This document shows, in pieces, positions 8,038-17,115 of a stretch of DNA of 31,807 bases. The stretch lies in assembly GCA_002299965.1 (NCBI GenBank), contig DBOM01000080.1, positions 1-31,807 on the forward strand. The letters are read 5' to 3'. The DNA comes from Caldiserica bacterium UBA646 (GTDB taxonomy: Bacteria > Caldisericota > Caldisericia > Caldisericales > Caldisericaceae). The notes under the pieces are model-generated. The model did no database searches. It was given only the letters and a program-made list of their open reading frames with translations, and had not been told where the DNA came from. The position numbers were made by a program, and so were the translations under genes. Each line of letters begins with the position of its first letter. The stretch's first letter is position 1.

Positions 8038-8793
8038 TTAACCTAAAGATAATCCTCCATCTACAACGATTACAGTTCCAGTTAGATAAGAGGCCAGAGG
8101 AGAAACAAGAAATGCTACAACATTTGCAATATCTTCAGGTGTTCCAACTCTTCGCCGCAAAACTCTTTTCAGAAATTCCCCTCTCACACGATCCGGTAGC
8201 TTCTTTGTCATATCCGTCTCGATAAAACCGGGGGCAATGGCATTAGCGGTAATATTCCTTGATGCATATTCTATTGCAGTAGTCTTGGTTAAACCAATTA
8301 TTCCAGCTTTGGAAGCAACATAGTTTGCCTGTCCCACATTTCCTGTAATACCTACAATAGAAGAAATATTAATAATGCGTCCAAATTTATTCTGCATCAT
8401 GTATTTAGTGGCATGCTTGGTCATAAGAAATGTACCTTTAAGGTTTGTTTCAATTACTTCATCCCAATTTTCAGGAGTCATTCGTAATATCAATGTATCT
8501 CTGTTGATGCCTGCATTGTTCACAAGAATATCAATACGACCAAACTCATTATTCACATTTTCCAGGGTCCTTACAACATCTTCTTCGTGCGATACATCAC
8601 ATTTTAAAGCAAGACTCCTTTTCCCTTTCTTTTTTACTTCATCCTTCACTCCCAATGCAGCTTCACTGCTATGAGCGTAAATAATAGCCACATCTGCACC
8701 ACAATCTGCAAGTGCAAACGTAATACCTCTACCTATTCCTCGAGAACCACCAGTAACAACTGCCGTTAATCCTGTTAAATCAATATTAAGCAT
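8038..8793 (-). CDS. fabG: 3-oxoacyl-ACP reductase
   Basis: A 251-residue short-chain dehydrogenase/reductase that reduces 3-oxoacyl-ACP with NADPH in each elongation cycle. The cofactor loop is TGGSRGIGRG (14-23), followed by NNAG (92-95). The catalytic residues are S145, Y158 and K162 (NYVASKAG). The C-terminus has the FabG-like ETDM and GTVIVVDGG segments. Its ATG overlaps the end of fabD by eight bases, so the two are read together. Confidence 0.95.
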   Translation of the reverse strand: MLNIDLTGLTAVVTGGSRGIGRGITFALADCGADVAIIYAHSSEAALGVKDEVKKKGKRSLALKCDVSHEEDVVRTLENVNNEFGRIDILVNNAGINRDTLILRMTPENWDEVIETNLKGTFLMTKHATKYMMQNKFGRIINISSIVGITGNVGQANYVASKAGIIGLTKTTAIEYASRNITANAIAPGFIETDMTKKLPDRVRGEFLKRVLRRRVGTPEDIANVVAFLVSPLASYLTGTVIVVDGGLSLG

Positions 8794-9685
8794 TCAGCAA
8801 CACCTCCACAGTTTCTATTTTGCTACCAGGCAATGTCCTCCCTATTAATCCTTTTAATACATTCTTGGGTCCTACTTCAACAAATTTCTCCACGTCCATT
8901 TTTGACATTGTATTCACCGAGTCTGTCCAAAGAACTGGTGATGTAAGCTGCTTTTTCAAATTTTCTTTTATCTCCTCCACTGTACTTACGACTTTTCCTG
9001 TAGCATTTTGCACAACAAGAATAGCAGGTTTATTAAATTGCACAGAATCGATAAATTTACTCATTTCAGGCACTACAGGTTCCATCAATGGAGAGTGAAA
9101 AGGTGCGGAAACATTCAAAATTTTTACTATTTTTGCGCCGTTCTCTTTTGCTACAATTTTAGCTTTTTCAATTGCATTATCAGCGCCAGAAAGAACTACT
9201 TGCCCTGGAGAATTAAAATTTGCTGCCACAATCACACCTTTATCTGATGATTCCTCTAGCACTTTTTTTAACTTTTCGCCTGGCAACCCTATTACAGCAA
9301 GCATTTTGCCTGGAGCTTTTTCAGATGCTTTTTTCATAAGAAGCCCTCTTTTTCTCACAAGAAATAGAGCATCCTCAAACGAAAGCACTTCAGCAGAAAA
9401 AAGTGCAGAGAATTCACCTAAACTGTGTCCTGCTACAACTCCTGGTAAAATATTTCTTTCTTTAAGTAGTGTGTCATATATTGCCGATATTGTCAGCAAG
9501 GCAGGTTGAGCAATATCAGTTGATGTAAGCTTCTCAACGGGTCCGTTGTTGCATAAATCCTCTAAATTGAATCCCAGAAAATCCGAAGCTTTTGCAAATA
9601 ACTCTTTTTTCACAGAAGAAACTGGTATTTTGCTCGCCATTCCAACATACTGGGAACCCTGTCCAGAAAAGACAAAACTTATCAT
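8786..9685 (-). CDS. fabD: Malonyl-CoA:ACP transacylase
   Basis: A 299-residue transacylase that loads malonyl groups onto ACP. It shows the N-terminal FVFSGQGSQYVGM, nucleophile S88 in GHSLGEFSAL, and the later histidine in SAPFHSPLMEP. The start chosen is the ATG at 9683-9685, preceded by GGAG and overlapping the fabH stop as ATGA; an in-frame GTG three codons upstream is less well placed. It overlaps fabG at its 3' end. Confidence 0.95.
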   Translation of the reverse strand: MISFVFSGQGSQYVGMASKIPVSSVKKELFAKASDFLGFNLEDLCNNGPVEKLTSTDIAQPALLTISAIYDTLLKERNILPGVVAGHSLGEFSALFSAEVLSFEDALFLVRKRGLLMKKASEKAPGKMLAVIGLPGEKLKKVLEESSDKGVIVAANFNSPGQVVLSGADNAIEKAKIVAKENGAKIVKILNVSAPFHSPLMEPVVPEMSKFIDSVQFNKPAILVVQNATGKVVSTVEEIKENLKKQLTSPVLWTDSVNTMSKMDVEKFVEVGPKNVLKGLIGRTLPGSKIETVEVLLNA

Positions 9686-10665
9686 TTTGACCACTCCAAA
9701 ACAAATCCACCTGATGTCATCCCAGCTCCAAATGACACCATAAGCAGTTTATCTCCAGCTTTTATTTTACCTTCTCTATATATCTCATCCAGTGTAATCG
9801 GAACCGTTGCAGCTGAAGAATTGCCGTACTTATCAATAGTAATAGCTACTCTTTCTCCAGGTATTCCAATTCTCTTTATTCCTGCTTCAATGATTCTTAA
9901 ATTTGCCTGATGAGGAATAAACCATCTAATATCATCCGCAGTAAGACCCGCTTTCTTGATAGCATCGAGGGAAACCTTTCCAATTTCTCTAACAGCAAAT
10001 TTAAATACTTCACGACCATTCATCCGTGTGTATTGAAGTCTTTTATCCAGCACTTCCTGGCTAAGTGGCAGACGAGAACCTCCAGCAGGAAGAATAATGT
10101 GTTCTGCAAGGCTTCCATCAGCATAAAGCGCTGAAGAAAGCAGCCCACCTTTATCTACCTCGCCTAAGACAGTTGCGCCAGCGCCATCACCAAACAGAAC
10201 ATAAGTATCTCTATCTTTTTCATCCACCATTCTTGTAATTGCTTCTACACCAATAACAAGCACATGTTTATACATTCCCGTCTTAATAAATTGTGCTCCA
10301 ACAATAAATGCATAAACCCATCCTGTACAACCAGCTTGAAGATCAAAAGCAGCAGCATTCTTGGCCCCTATTCTATCTTGTACAAGACAAGCCGTTGCAG
10401 GATAAAGCGTGTCAGGAGAATTCGTCCCTACAATAATTAAATCTATATCTTCCGCAGATATGCCGGCATCTTTTATTGCTCGTTCTGCTGCTTCAGCAGC
10501 AAGATCGCTAGCTGCCTGATCAGGAGAAGCAAATCTCCTTTCTTTAATCCCAGTTCTTGTCCTTATCCATTCATCCGATGTATCTAAAATTTTCTCTAAA
10601 TCAAAATTTGTAACTTTTTTCTCGGGAAGATAGCTTCCTACTCCGAGTATCCCAACTTTATTCAT
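9682..10665 (-). CDS. fabH: Beta-ketoacyl-ACP synthase III
   Basis: A 327-residue initiating condensing enzyme joining an acyl-CoA primer to malonyl-ACP. The Cys-His-Asn triad is C113 (LQAGCTGWVYAF), H252 (FIPHQANLRIIE) and N282 (YGNSSAATVPI). The start MNKVGILGVGSYLPEK is typical. The ATG is one base after the fabZ stop with a GGAGG site inside the fabZ end. Primer preference, straight or branched, cannot be told from the sequence; the butyrate-type genes nearby would supply C4 acyl-CoA. Confidence 0.95.
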   Translation of the reverse strand: MNKVGILGVGSYLPEKKVTNFDLEKILDTSDEWIRTRTGIKERRFASPDQAASDLAAEAAERAIKDAGISAEDIDLIIVGTNSPDTLYPATACLVQDRIGAKNAAAFDLQAGCTGWVYAFIVGAQFIKTGMYKHVLVIGVEAITRMVDEKDRDTYVLFGDGAGATVLGEVDKGGLLSSALYADGSLAEHIILPAGGSRLPLSQEVLDKRLQYTRMNGREVFKFAVREIGKVSLDAIKKAGLTADDIRWFIPHQANLRIIEAGIKRIGIPGERVAITIDKYGNSSAATVPITLDEIYREGKIKAGDKLLMVSFGAGMTSGGFVLEWSK

Positions 10666-10666
10666 A

Positions 10667-11143
10667 TTATTCTTTTTTTCCTCCTTTTAATGTTTCTTCA
10701 CTTTCGTAAAAAAATGCCGATATAATACCTTCAGCAACAAGTTTTCCGTTTACGAAAGCCTTCCCTTCGCTTTTTGCGATACCATGTCGAAAAACAAGAA
10801 GCTTTGCTTTCATTATCACAGTGTCACCAGGAGATACTGTTCCCTTAAATTTAAAATTTTCTATCCTCGCAAATACCCCGAATAACTTCTCATTGCCAGG
10901 CAGTGTAACTATCATAAAAGCCGATGTTTGAGCAATTGCCTCTACCATCAGCACGCCAGGCAAAATAGGAAGACCTGGGAAATGCCCCTTAAAAAAAAAT
11001 TCGTCTTCGCGCAGTTTTCTTTTTCCGGTAACACTCTCTCCGGGTACAACTTCAGTAATTTCATCAACAAAAAGAAAAGGATCCCTATGAGGAAGAAATT
11101 GCTTAACTTTGTTAATATCTAACTTTGTTTCACTGAATTGCAT
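10667..11143 (-). CDS. fabZ: 3-hydroxyacyl-ACP dehydratase
   Basis: A 158-residue hot-dog-fold dehydratase. Catalytic H19 lies in FLPHRDPFLFVDE and E68 in GHFPGLPILPGVLMVEA. The start MQFSETKLDI is preceded by GGAG with nine-base spacing; upstream in-frame ATG and TTG codons lack a ribosome site and would add residues unlike other FabZ. The gene overlaps the end of the S1 protein gene by 14 bases and is followed one base later by fabH. Confidence 0.95.
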   Translation of the reverse strand: MQFSETKLDINKVKQFLPHRDPFLFVDEITEVVPGESVTGKRKLREDEFFFKGHFPGLPILPGVLMVEAIAQTSAFMIVTLPGNEKLFGVFARIENFKFKGTVSPGDTVIMKAKLLVFRHGIAKSEGKAFVNGKLVAEGIISAFFYESEETLKGGKKE

Positions 11144-12446
11144 TTTCTTCTTCTCCATCGCCATCGTCTTCAAGCGCTGCTTTTCTGCTCAATCGCATTT
11201 TTCTCTTTTCCCTATCGATGCTAAGCACTTTTACTTTTACCCGCTCTCCAAGCTTCACAATATCCTCAACCTTGTTAACACGCGTTTTATCCAACTGAGA
11301 AATATGAATAAGCCCTGTAATACCTTCCGCAAGCTCTACGACTGCACCAAATGGGTGAATGCGTATTACAGTGCCTTCAGCAATACTGCCTTCGGGAAAT
11401 TTTTCTTCGACAACATCCCATGGATAAGGTTTTGTTTGTCTTAAACTTAAAGCTACTTTACCTGTATCAAGGTTTATACTCAAAATTTTCACGTCAACCT
11501 CTTCACCTAACCGAACAACTTCCTTGGGTGGTTTTCTTCTTCCCCAGGTTAATTCATTCAGTCGGACAAACCCATCAATTCCATGACCTATATCAACGAA
11601 AATGCCAAAATCTTTTATGGTTCTCACTGTGCCTCTTATAACTTCTCCCTTTTTAAGATTTACGAGTGCCTCTTTTTTCTCTGTTTCTCTCTCTTTCCTG
11701 AGTACTTCCTTGCATGACACGATTATACGTCTAATAGTGGGATTTATCTCGAGTATTTTAGCTTCCATCTCTTTGCCAACAAATGTTTCAAGGCTTTCAC
11801 CTCTCTTCAATCCTACATGTGACTGAGGAAGAAATCCCACAATACCAGCTACATTTACTAACAATCCACCTTTAATCGCTTTAACTACTTTTATTTTAAT
11901 ACTTTTATTTTCAGCAAAAGCATTGCTTAATTCATCCCATTCACCTACATAATCTGCCCTTTTCTTCGAAAGAATAACGCCACCTTTAGCATCACGCGTC
12001 TTTATTACATAAACATTAATTTTATCGCCAACTTTTACAACTTCCTCAGGCGAAGCAATCGGTTCAGCAGAAAGTCCTTTCATCGGAATGAAATAATCAA
12101 CTTTACCGCCTGCGTTTACCATCACACCAGTTGGTTCAATCTTAACAACAGTGGCAGAAATAGTATCTCCTCTCTTAAAAACTGTAGGGACATAATCTTT
12201 AGAAATTGTATTCATAGAATCTATTTTTTCCTCCCTTTTTTCTACTTCGGGCGGAATAATTTCTTCAATCGATTCATGCCGTAATTCCTCTTCATTTGCT
12301 TCGGCAGAACCTGGCTCTGCTTCTTTGGAAACAGTTTCTTCAATTTCCCTACGCGGTAATTTCTCTTCACCTGCTTTTGCAAGAATTGACTCTGCATCTT
12401 CAGGATTTACTTCGTCATAAAACCCTTTTTTACCATTTTCACCCAT
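11130..12446 (-). CDS. rpsA: Four-domain S1 RNA-binding protein (ribosomal protein S1-like)
   Basis: A 438-residue protein with four S1 RNA-binding repeats at roughly residues 92-160, 178-245, 266-335 and 352-420; clear repeats include GIFVDIGHGIDGFV and GAVVELAEGITGLI. The first 80 or so residues are highly acidic and contain a 25-residue duplication. Four S1 domains is the number in the Bacillus-type S1 homologue rather than the six of E. coli S1, so a role in translation initiation or mRNA binding is likely but ribosome association is not shown. A GGGGTG ribosome site precedes the ATG. It heads the fatty-acid gene run and overlaps fabZ. Confidence 0.85.
   Translation of the reverse strand: MGENGKKGFYDEVNPEDAESILAKAGEEKLPRREIEETVSKEAEPGSAEANEEELRHESIEEIIPPEVEKREEKIDSMNTISKDYVPTVFKRGDTISATVVKIEPTGVMVNAGGKVDYFIPMKGLSAEPIASPEEVVKVGDKINVYVIKTRDAKGGVILSKKRADYVGEWDELSNAFAENKSIKIKVVKAIKGGLLVNVAGIVGFLPQSHVGLKRGESLETFVGKEMEAKILEINPTIRRIIVSCKEVLRKERETEKKEALVNLKKGEVIRGTVRTIKDFGIFVDIGHGIDGFVRLNELTWGRRKPPKEVVRLGEEVDVKILSINLDTGKVALSLRQTKPYPWDVVEEKFPEGSIAEGTVIRIHPFGAVVELAEGITGLIHISQLDKTRVNKVEDIVKLGERVKVKVLSIDREKRKMRLSRKAALEDDGDGEEENAIQ
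12243..12392 (-). repeat. 75-base imperfect tandem duplication in the S1 gene
   Basis: Two adjacent 75-base units encode residues 19-43 and 44-68 of the S1 protein. About ten of 25 positions match, including the EExL and IEE segments. The DNA copies share blocks such as TTCTTCAAT spaced exactly 75 bases apart (12261 and 12336). The period is a whole number of codons, so the acidic tail appears to have grown by in-frame duplication. Confidence 0.65.
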
Positions 12447-12515
12447 TTTTACACCCCTTATATCTTTTTTTCAACATTTAAACCATTTTTTATTATATCA
12501 TATTTTGTCAAATAT

Positions 12516-13427
12516 TTATTTTTCTGAAATAAACGCAGCTAATGCTAAAGAATAAAATTTAGATTCTTCGCTATCTCCGCGGGAAGTAAGAACAGCTGGA
12601 GCAGTTGCGCCAGTCACAACAGCTGCAATCTTAGCATTTCCTAATTTTGTAGCGGACTTATAAAATACATTTCCGGTTTCAATATTAGGGAAAATCAAAA
12701 TATCAGCATCTCCTGCAACTTCAGATTTCACTTTTTTAATTAATGCCGATTCTTTAGAAACTGCAAGATCCAGTGCGAGCGGTCCATCAACTACACAGCC
12801 GCTAATTTGCCCTCTTTCGTTCATTTTAGAAAGTAATGCCCCATCTATAGTTGCCTGCATCTTCAAATTTACAGTCTCCACCGCCGCAATTACAGCAACT
12901 TTTGGTACAGCTATCCCAAATTTACGAACAATATTTGCATTATAATTGATCATCTGTACTTTCATTTTAAGATCGGGAAATGGTATTACAGCAACATCTG
13001 AAACAACAAGCAATTTAGGATAAGTAGAAATTTCTATAACAGTAGTATGAGAAAGAATATTTCCCGGAGGGAGAAGTCCTTCCTCTTTATCCAAAATACC
13101 TCTCATATAGTTTGCAGTTTGACAAAATCCTTTCATCAGTACATCTGCTCTTTTTTCTTTTACGGCCCTGACAGCTTGCCTGATTGCTTCTTTCTCGTCC
13201 GGTACATCGACAATCTCAAAAAGAGAAACATCAATACCGTTTTCGCTGGCGACTCTCTTAACCTCTTTTTTGCTTGCAAAATTTATTGCATTAAACAGTC
13301 CTTCCCTTACTCCCCTTTCAACAGCTTGAAGGGTATGAACATCCTGTCCATAAGCAACTGATAAAACTCTTTTTTTTCTACTTTTTACAGCTTCTACAAT
13401 CTCGTCTAATCGTTTAATTTGCTCCAT
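12516..13427 (-). CDS. ptb: Phosphate butyryltransferase family protein (second copy, divergent)
   Basis: A 303-residue member of the phosphate acetyl/butyryltransferase family, which exchanges CoA for phosphate on short acyl groups. Family stretches include VLMKGFCQTANYMRGIL, GNILSHTTVIE, AAVETVNLKM, ALLSKMNERGQI, VDGPLALDLAVS and LIFPNIETGNVFYK. The segment reading DGGVNIGPD in the neighbouring copy is replaced by DVAVIPFPD, so substrate or role may differ. The ATG has a GGGAGG site and lies 13 bases after the other copy; longer in-frame starts overlap that gene. With butyrate kinase it would make acyl-phosphate for ATP synthesis. A phosphotransacetylase activity is an alternative. Confidence 0.85.
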   Translation of the reverse strand: MEQIKRLDEIVEAVKSRKKRVLSVAYGQDVHTLQAVERGVREGLFNAINFASKKEVKRVASENGIDVSLFEIVDVPDEKEAIRQAVRAVKEKRADVLMKGFCQTANYMRGILDKEEGLLPPGNILSHTTVIEISTYPKLLVVSDVAVIPFPDLKMKVQMINYNANIVRKFGIAVPKVAVIAAVETVNLKMQATIDGALLSKMNERGQISGCVVDGPLALDLAVSKESALIKKVKSEVAGDADILIFPNIETGNVFYKSATKLGNAKIAAVVTGATAPAVLTSRGDSEESKFYSLALAAFISEK

Positions 13428-13440
13428 TAATAGCCTCCCA

Positions 13441-14343
13441 TTATTCGTTTTTGCTCGCGATTGCAAGTGCTATTGAATTAAATTTAACATCACTTGTATC
13501 AGCACGCGAGGGTATCATCACAGGTGCTTTTGTTCCCACTATTATATGACCATTTTTAAAATTTGCATAATATGTAAGAGCTTTTCCAAAAATATTTCCT
13601 GCAGCGATATTTGGCACTATTAAAATATCTGCCATACCTGCTACAGCAGATTTAATTCCCTTTTTCTTTGCAGCGTATTGCGAAATTGCATTATCAAGGG
13701 CCAATGGTCCATCAATCGTGCAACCTTTTATCTGCCCCCGTTTATTCATTTGAGAAATAAGGGCTGCGGCAACTGTTTCCTCCATATCGAGATTCACTAC
13801 TTCTACCGCAGTAAGCATAGCTACAAGCGGGTTCTCATTTCCCAATTTATGAGCAACCATAACAGCATTTTTAACAATAGAAACAAGCGTATTAATATCT
13901 GGTCCAATATTTACGCCACCATCACTCATAAGCACAAGCTTCTGCCCTTCTTCCCGCTGATCCTCGAATACAAACACATCGCTTACAAGGCTGCCAGTTC
14001 TTAACCCGTTTTCCTTGTCTAAAACTTCTTTTAGAAGCTTGGAAGTCTTTACCTGTCCTTTTAGAAGAACGCCTCCCTTCTTCACTCTCTGCACGGCAAA
14101 AGAACTTTTTTCCTCATCGGTAACTGCATGAATAATATCTTCGACAAAATCTCTATCAGAAAACTGAGACAACACATCCTCTATCTTATCTCTATCACCT
14201 ACAAATATCCCTCTGCCAAAACCATAATCATAGCTTTCTTTTACCGCTTTTACTGCCTCAATATCCTCTCCTCCTGCTACAACAATGTTTTCTCTACCTT
14301 TTCCTTTAAGATGCGAAAACAATTCCTCAAAACTGTTTATCAT
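13441..14343 (-). CDS. ptb: Phosphate butyryltransferase (first copy)
   Basis: A 300-residue phosphate acyltransferase keeping the usual phosphotransbutyrylase landmarks: LLKGQVKTSKLLKEVL, GLRTGSLVSDVFVFE, MSDGGVNIGPDINT, AVEVVNLDMEET, TIDGPLALDNAIS and LIVPNIAAGNI. It would convert butyryl-CoA or a branched analogue plus phosphate to acyl-phosphate, the substrate of the kinase encoded just upstream. The ATG follows AAGGAGG by five bases; a longer in-frame start overlaps buk and lacks a ribosome site. It is ten bases after buk and 13 before the second copy. Confidence 0.9.
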   Translation of the reverse strand: MINSFEELFSHLKGKGRENIVVAGGEDIEAVKAVKESYDYGFGRGIFVGDRDKIEDVLSQFSDRDFVEDIIHAVTDEEKSSFAVQRVKKGGVLLKGQVKTSKLLKEVLDKENGLRTGSLVSDVFVFEDQREEGQKLVLMSDGGVNIGPDINTLVSIVKNAVMVAHKLGNENPLVAMLTAVEVVNLDMEETVAAALISQMNKRGQIKGCTIDGPLALDNAISQYAAKKKGIKSAVAGMADILIVPNIAAGNIFGKALTYYANFKNGHIIVGTKAPVMIPSRADTSDVKFNSIALAIASKNE

Positions 14344-14353
14344 CAATGCCTCC

Positions 14354-15412
14354 TTAGATGTACTCTCGTTCTTTTTCTTCACCTTTCAAAACTCTAAATG
14401 CAGCCATTGCAAGAGCACTCATCTCTTCCTCTCCAGGATAGACAACAATTGGAGCAATCCAGTTTACTCTCTTGCTTATCTCGGCAATTAGCTCTTTATT
14501 GTGTGAAAGCCCGCCAGTAAAGATTATTGCCTCGACATTTCCTTTTAAAACGGTTACCATAGCGCCAATTTCTTTAGCAATTTGATAACACATTGCATCG
14601 ACTATAAGCTTTGCGTACTTATCCCCTGTTCTAATTTTTTCCATTACTTCAGGCATATTATTTACACCAAGGTAAGAAACAAGTCCACCTTTTTTTGTGA
14701 AGAGGCGAACAAGTTCATTTTTCTCATACTTGCCAGAATATGACATCTTTACAACATCAATTGATGGCAAACTTCCAACCCGTTCAGGTGAAAATGGCCC
14801 TCCTTCGTTCGCATTATTTACATCAATAATTTTTCCATTTTCTATAGGTGCAATGGATATTCCCCCTCCCAGGTGTGCAACTATAATATTCAAATCTTCG
14901 AATCGCTTACTGTTTTCTTCTGCATATCGAAATGCATTAGCTCTAATGTTTAATGTATGTAATAATGAAATCCTGTTTATCTCCTTTAATCCAGATATTC
15001 TTGCAATCTCTTCAAATTCATCAACAGAAACAGGATCCGCTATATACGCTGGAATACCGAGATCTGCCGCTATCTCACCTGCAATAATGCCACCAAGATT
15101 AGAAGCATGCTCCACCTTCGACTGAATCAAATCGTTCATTAATTTATCATTTACACGATACGTACCTGCCTCAATTGGCTTTAAAATGCCACCCCTTCCG
15201 ATGACAACCTCCAATTGATCTAAAGAAATATTATGCTTTTTTAAAACCTCCACAACCTTTTCTTTACGAAAATCCTTTTGTTCTTTAAGTGAATTAAACT
15301 GTGAAAGAACGTCTGAGGGATGATGAATAGATTCTATAAAAATAGGTTCTCTGCCATTAAAAACAGCAGTTTTAGTTGATGTAGAACCTGGATTGATTAC
15401 CAAAATTTTCAT
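14354..15412 (-). CDS. buk: Butyrate kinase
   Basis: A 352-residue acetokinase-family enzyme that makes ATP from butyryl-phosphate or a branched-chain analogue and ADP. The N-terminus MKILVINPGSTSTKTAVF and the segments VVIGRGGILKPIEAGTYRV, AHLGGGISIAPIENG, NEGGPFSPERVGSLP and AIIFTGGLSHN are characteristic of butyrate kinases and differ from acetate kinase. The ATG overlaps the recN stop (ATGA) and has AGGTGG upstream; an in-frame GTG two codons earlier is possible. With the two transferase genes it forms a complete acyl-CoA-to-acid ATP-yielding module. Confidence 0.94.
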   Translation of the reverse strand: MKILVINPGSTSTKTAVFNGREPIFIESIHHPSDVLSQFNSLKEQKDFRKEKVVEVLKKHNISLDQLEVVIGRGGILKPIEAGTYRVNDKLMNDLIQSKVEHASNLGGIIAGEIAADLGIPAYIADPVSVDEFEEIARISGLKEINRISLLHTLNIRANAFRYAEENSKRFEDLNIIVAHLGGGISIAPIENGKIIDVNNANEGGPFSPERVGSLPSIDVVKMSYSGKYEKNELVRLFTKKGGLVSYLGVNNMPEVMEKIRTGDKYAKLIVDAMCYQIAKEIGAMVTVLKGNVEAIIFTGGLSHNKELIAEISKRVNWIAPIVVYPGEEEMSALAMAAFRVLKGEEKEREYI

Positions 15413-17115
15413 TGCCACCTACCTATCAGCTCTTTAGCTTGGCTTATTGTAGTTGTAGTAACATTTGTACCCGAAATCATCCGGGCAATCTCGTTAACTC
15501 TTTCGCATTCCTCCAGCTTTCTTGCCTTAAGGAATGTTTCACCATCTTCAACTGTTTTTTCCACCACAAAATGTTCTCCAGGAAGAGATCCAATTTGTGG
15601 AAGATGTGTTATACAGATTACCTGCCTATACTTAGATATCTCACGCAACTTCTCCGCTACTTTTTCACCCGTCTTTCCTCCTATCCCCGCATCTACTTCA
15701 TCAAATATAAGCACAGGAATTTCATCTACTTCAGCAAGCACCTTCTTTATTGCAAGTGTCACTCTGGAAAGCTCTCCACCAGAAGCAATGGACGCAAGAG
15801 GTTTAAACCCTTCGCCTGGATTTGGAGCAATGAGAAATTCAACAAGATCAATGCCGTCAGGAAAAAGTTTTACCATTTTGCCATCTATTTCTATTTCACT
15901 TTCATCTACAATATCCTTAAATGATACTTTGAAATCGGCGTTTTCCATGGCAAGATCTTTTAATTCATTTAGTACTTCTTTTTGAAATCTGCCTGCAGTC
16001 TCCTTTCGCATTAAAGAAAGCTCTGAGACATCTATTTTTATTTTGGAAAGAAATTCTTCTTTTTGTTCACTCAACTCCTTAATTTTCTCTTCAAGTGAAG
16101 TAAAAGATTGCAACCGCTCTTCTAGCTCACTCAAGTAGTTAATTAATTCGGGAGCCGTTTTCTTATACTTCAGCTTTAATGCAGATAGCAAAGAAAGTCT
16201 CTCTTCAATAAAAGACAGGCGATCTGTATCAAAAACAATAGCCCCGTCATATCGTGCAAGATCTCTATCAAGCTCCTTAAGTTGAACACTTATACTCTCC
16301 ATCTGTTCACTGAGAGAGGAAAGATCTGGATCAATGACAGAAGCACGTTTAAGATTTGCGGAAACCAATTCAACAAGATCTAAAATGCTACGATTTTCTT
16401 CACCCGATATAGAACTTCTTGACTCGCCAATAAGATTTGCAAGTTCCTGCGCATTAGATAATATTTTTTCTTCTTTAATTAACTCTTCTTCCTCTTCTTC
16501 TTGTAGTCCTGCCTTTTCAAGTTCTTCGACCTCAAAATTAATAAAATCTCGCTCTTCCCGATATTTTTTATCCTGCTCAACCAGATCGTTAAGATCCTTT
16601 AAAATTCTCCTGTAGGCAGCAATTTCTGAAATTACCTTTTCTTTCAAAGAGATGAGAGTTTCTCCACCAAACCGATCAAGAGACAAAATATGTGTAGAGC
16701 TATTCAGTAAAGATTGAACCTCATGCTGTCCGTGCATATCAATAAGGCTGGATCCCAATTCCATCAAGCTCTTTATTGGCACAGGATGACCGTTAATGAT
16801 GCCCTTTGTCCTGTTTTTATCAATCACCCTGGAAAGTATCACTATAGATTCTCCTTCGAAGAGAGAAAGTTTCTTTAGAACATCAATCCCTTTGGACGCG
16901 TCGCCAAGCATAAAGCTTACTTCAACCTGCGCTTTATTGCTTCCTGTCCGGATAAAATTGCTTGTTGCATCCCCACCACAAGCTGCTGTAAGTGCTCTCA
17001 TTAAAATCGTTTTACCTGTGCCTGTTTCCCCGGAAATAATAACAAGATTGCTGTCAAAAGACAGCTCAACTTTTTTAGCTATTGCAAAATCTGTCAGTAG
17101 AATACCAACAAGCAT
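15409..17115 (-). CDS. recN: DNA repair ATPase RecN
   Basis: A 568-residue SMC-like protein for double-strand-break repair. An ATP-binding head has Walker A GETGTGKT (29-36; GETGAGKS is more usual). A long charged helical middle predicted as coiled coil spans about 150-370. The C-terminal half has the ABC signature region ASGGELSRVTLAIKK and Walker B VLIFDEVDAGIGG. Length is normal. The ATG comes directly after the nadK stop with a G-rich ribosome site inside nadK. The next genes (buk, ptb) are metabolic, so the grouping appears to be co-transcription rather than a pathway. Confidence 0.95.
   Translation of the reverse strand: MLVGILLTDFAIAKKVELSFDSNLVIISGETGTGKTILMRALTAACGGDATSNFIRTGSNKAQVEVSFMLGDASKGIDVLKKLSLFEGESIVILSRVIDKNRTKGIINGHPVPIKSLMELGSSLIDMHGQHEVQSLLNSSTHILSLDRFGGETLISLKEKVISEIAAYRRILKDLNDLVEQDKKYREERDFINFEVEELEKAGLQEEEEEELIKEEKILSNAQELANLIGESRSSISGEENRSILDLVELVSANLKRASVIDPDLSSLSEQMESISVQLKELDRDLARYDGAIVFDTDRLSFIEERLSLLSALKLKYKKTAPELINYLSELEERLQSFTSLEEKIKELSEQKEEFLSKIKIDVSELSLMRKETAGRFQKEVLNELKDLAMENADFKVSFKDIVDESEIEIDGKMVKLFPDGIDLVEFLIAPNPGEGFKPLASIASGGELSRVTLAIKKVLAEVDEIPVLIFDEVDAGIGGKTGEKVAEKLREISKYRQVICITHLPQIGSLPGEHFVVEKTVEDGETFLKARKLEECERVNEIARMISGTNVTTTTISQAKELIGRWQ

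Noticed and set aside
12492..12511. TTGACA and TATAAT on the minus strand upstream of the S1 protein gene
   Set aside because: They are only eight bases apart, so they cannot work as one promoter. Each lacks a good partner at normal distance in this AT-rich spacer.
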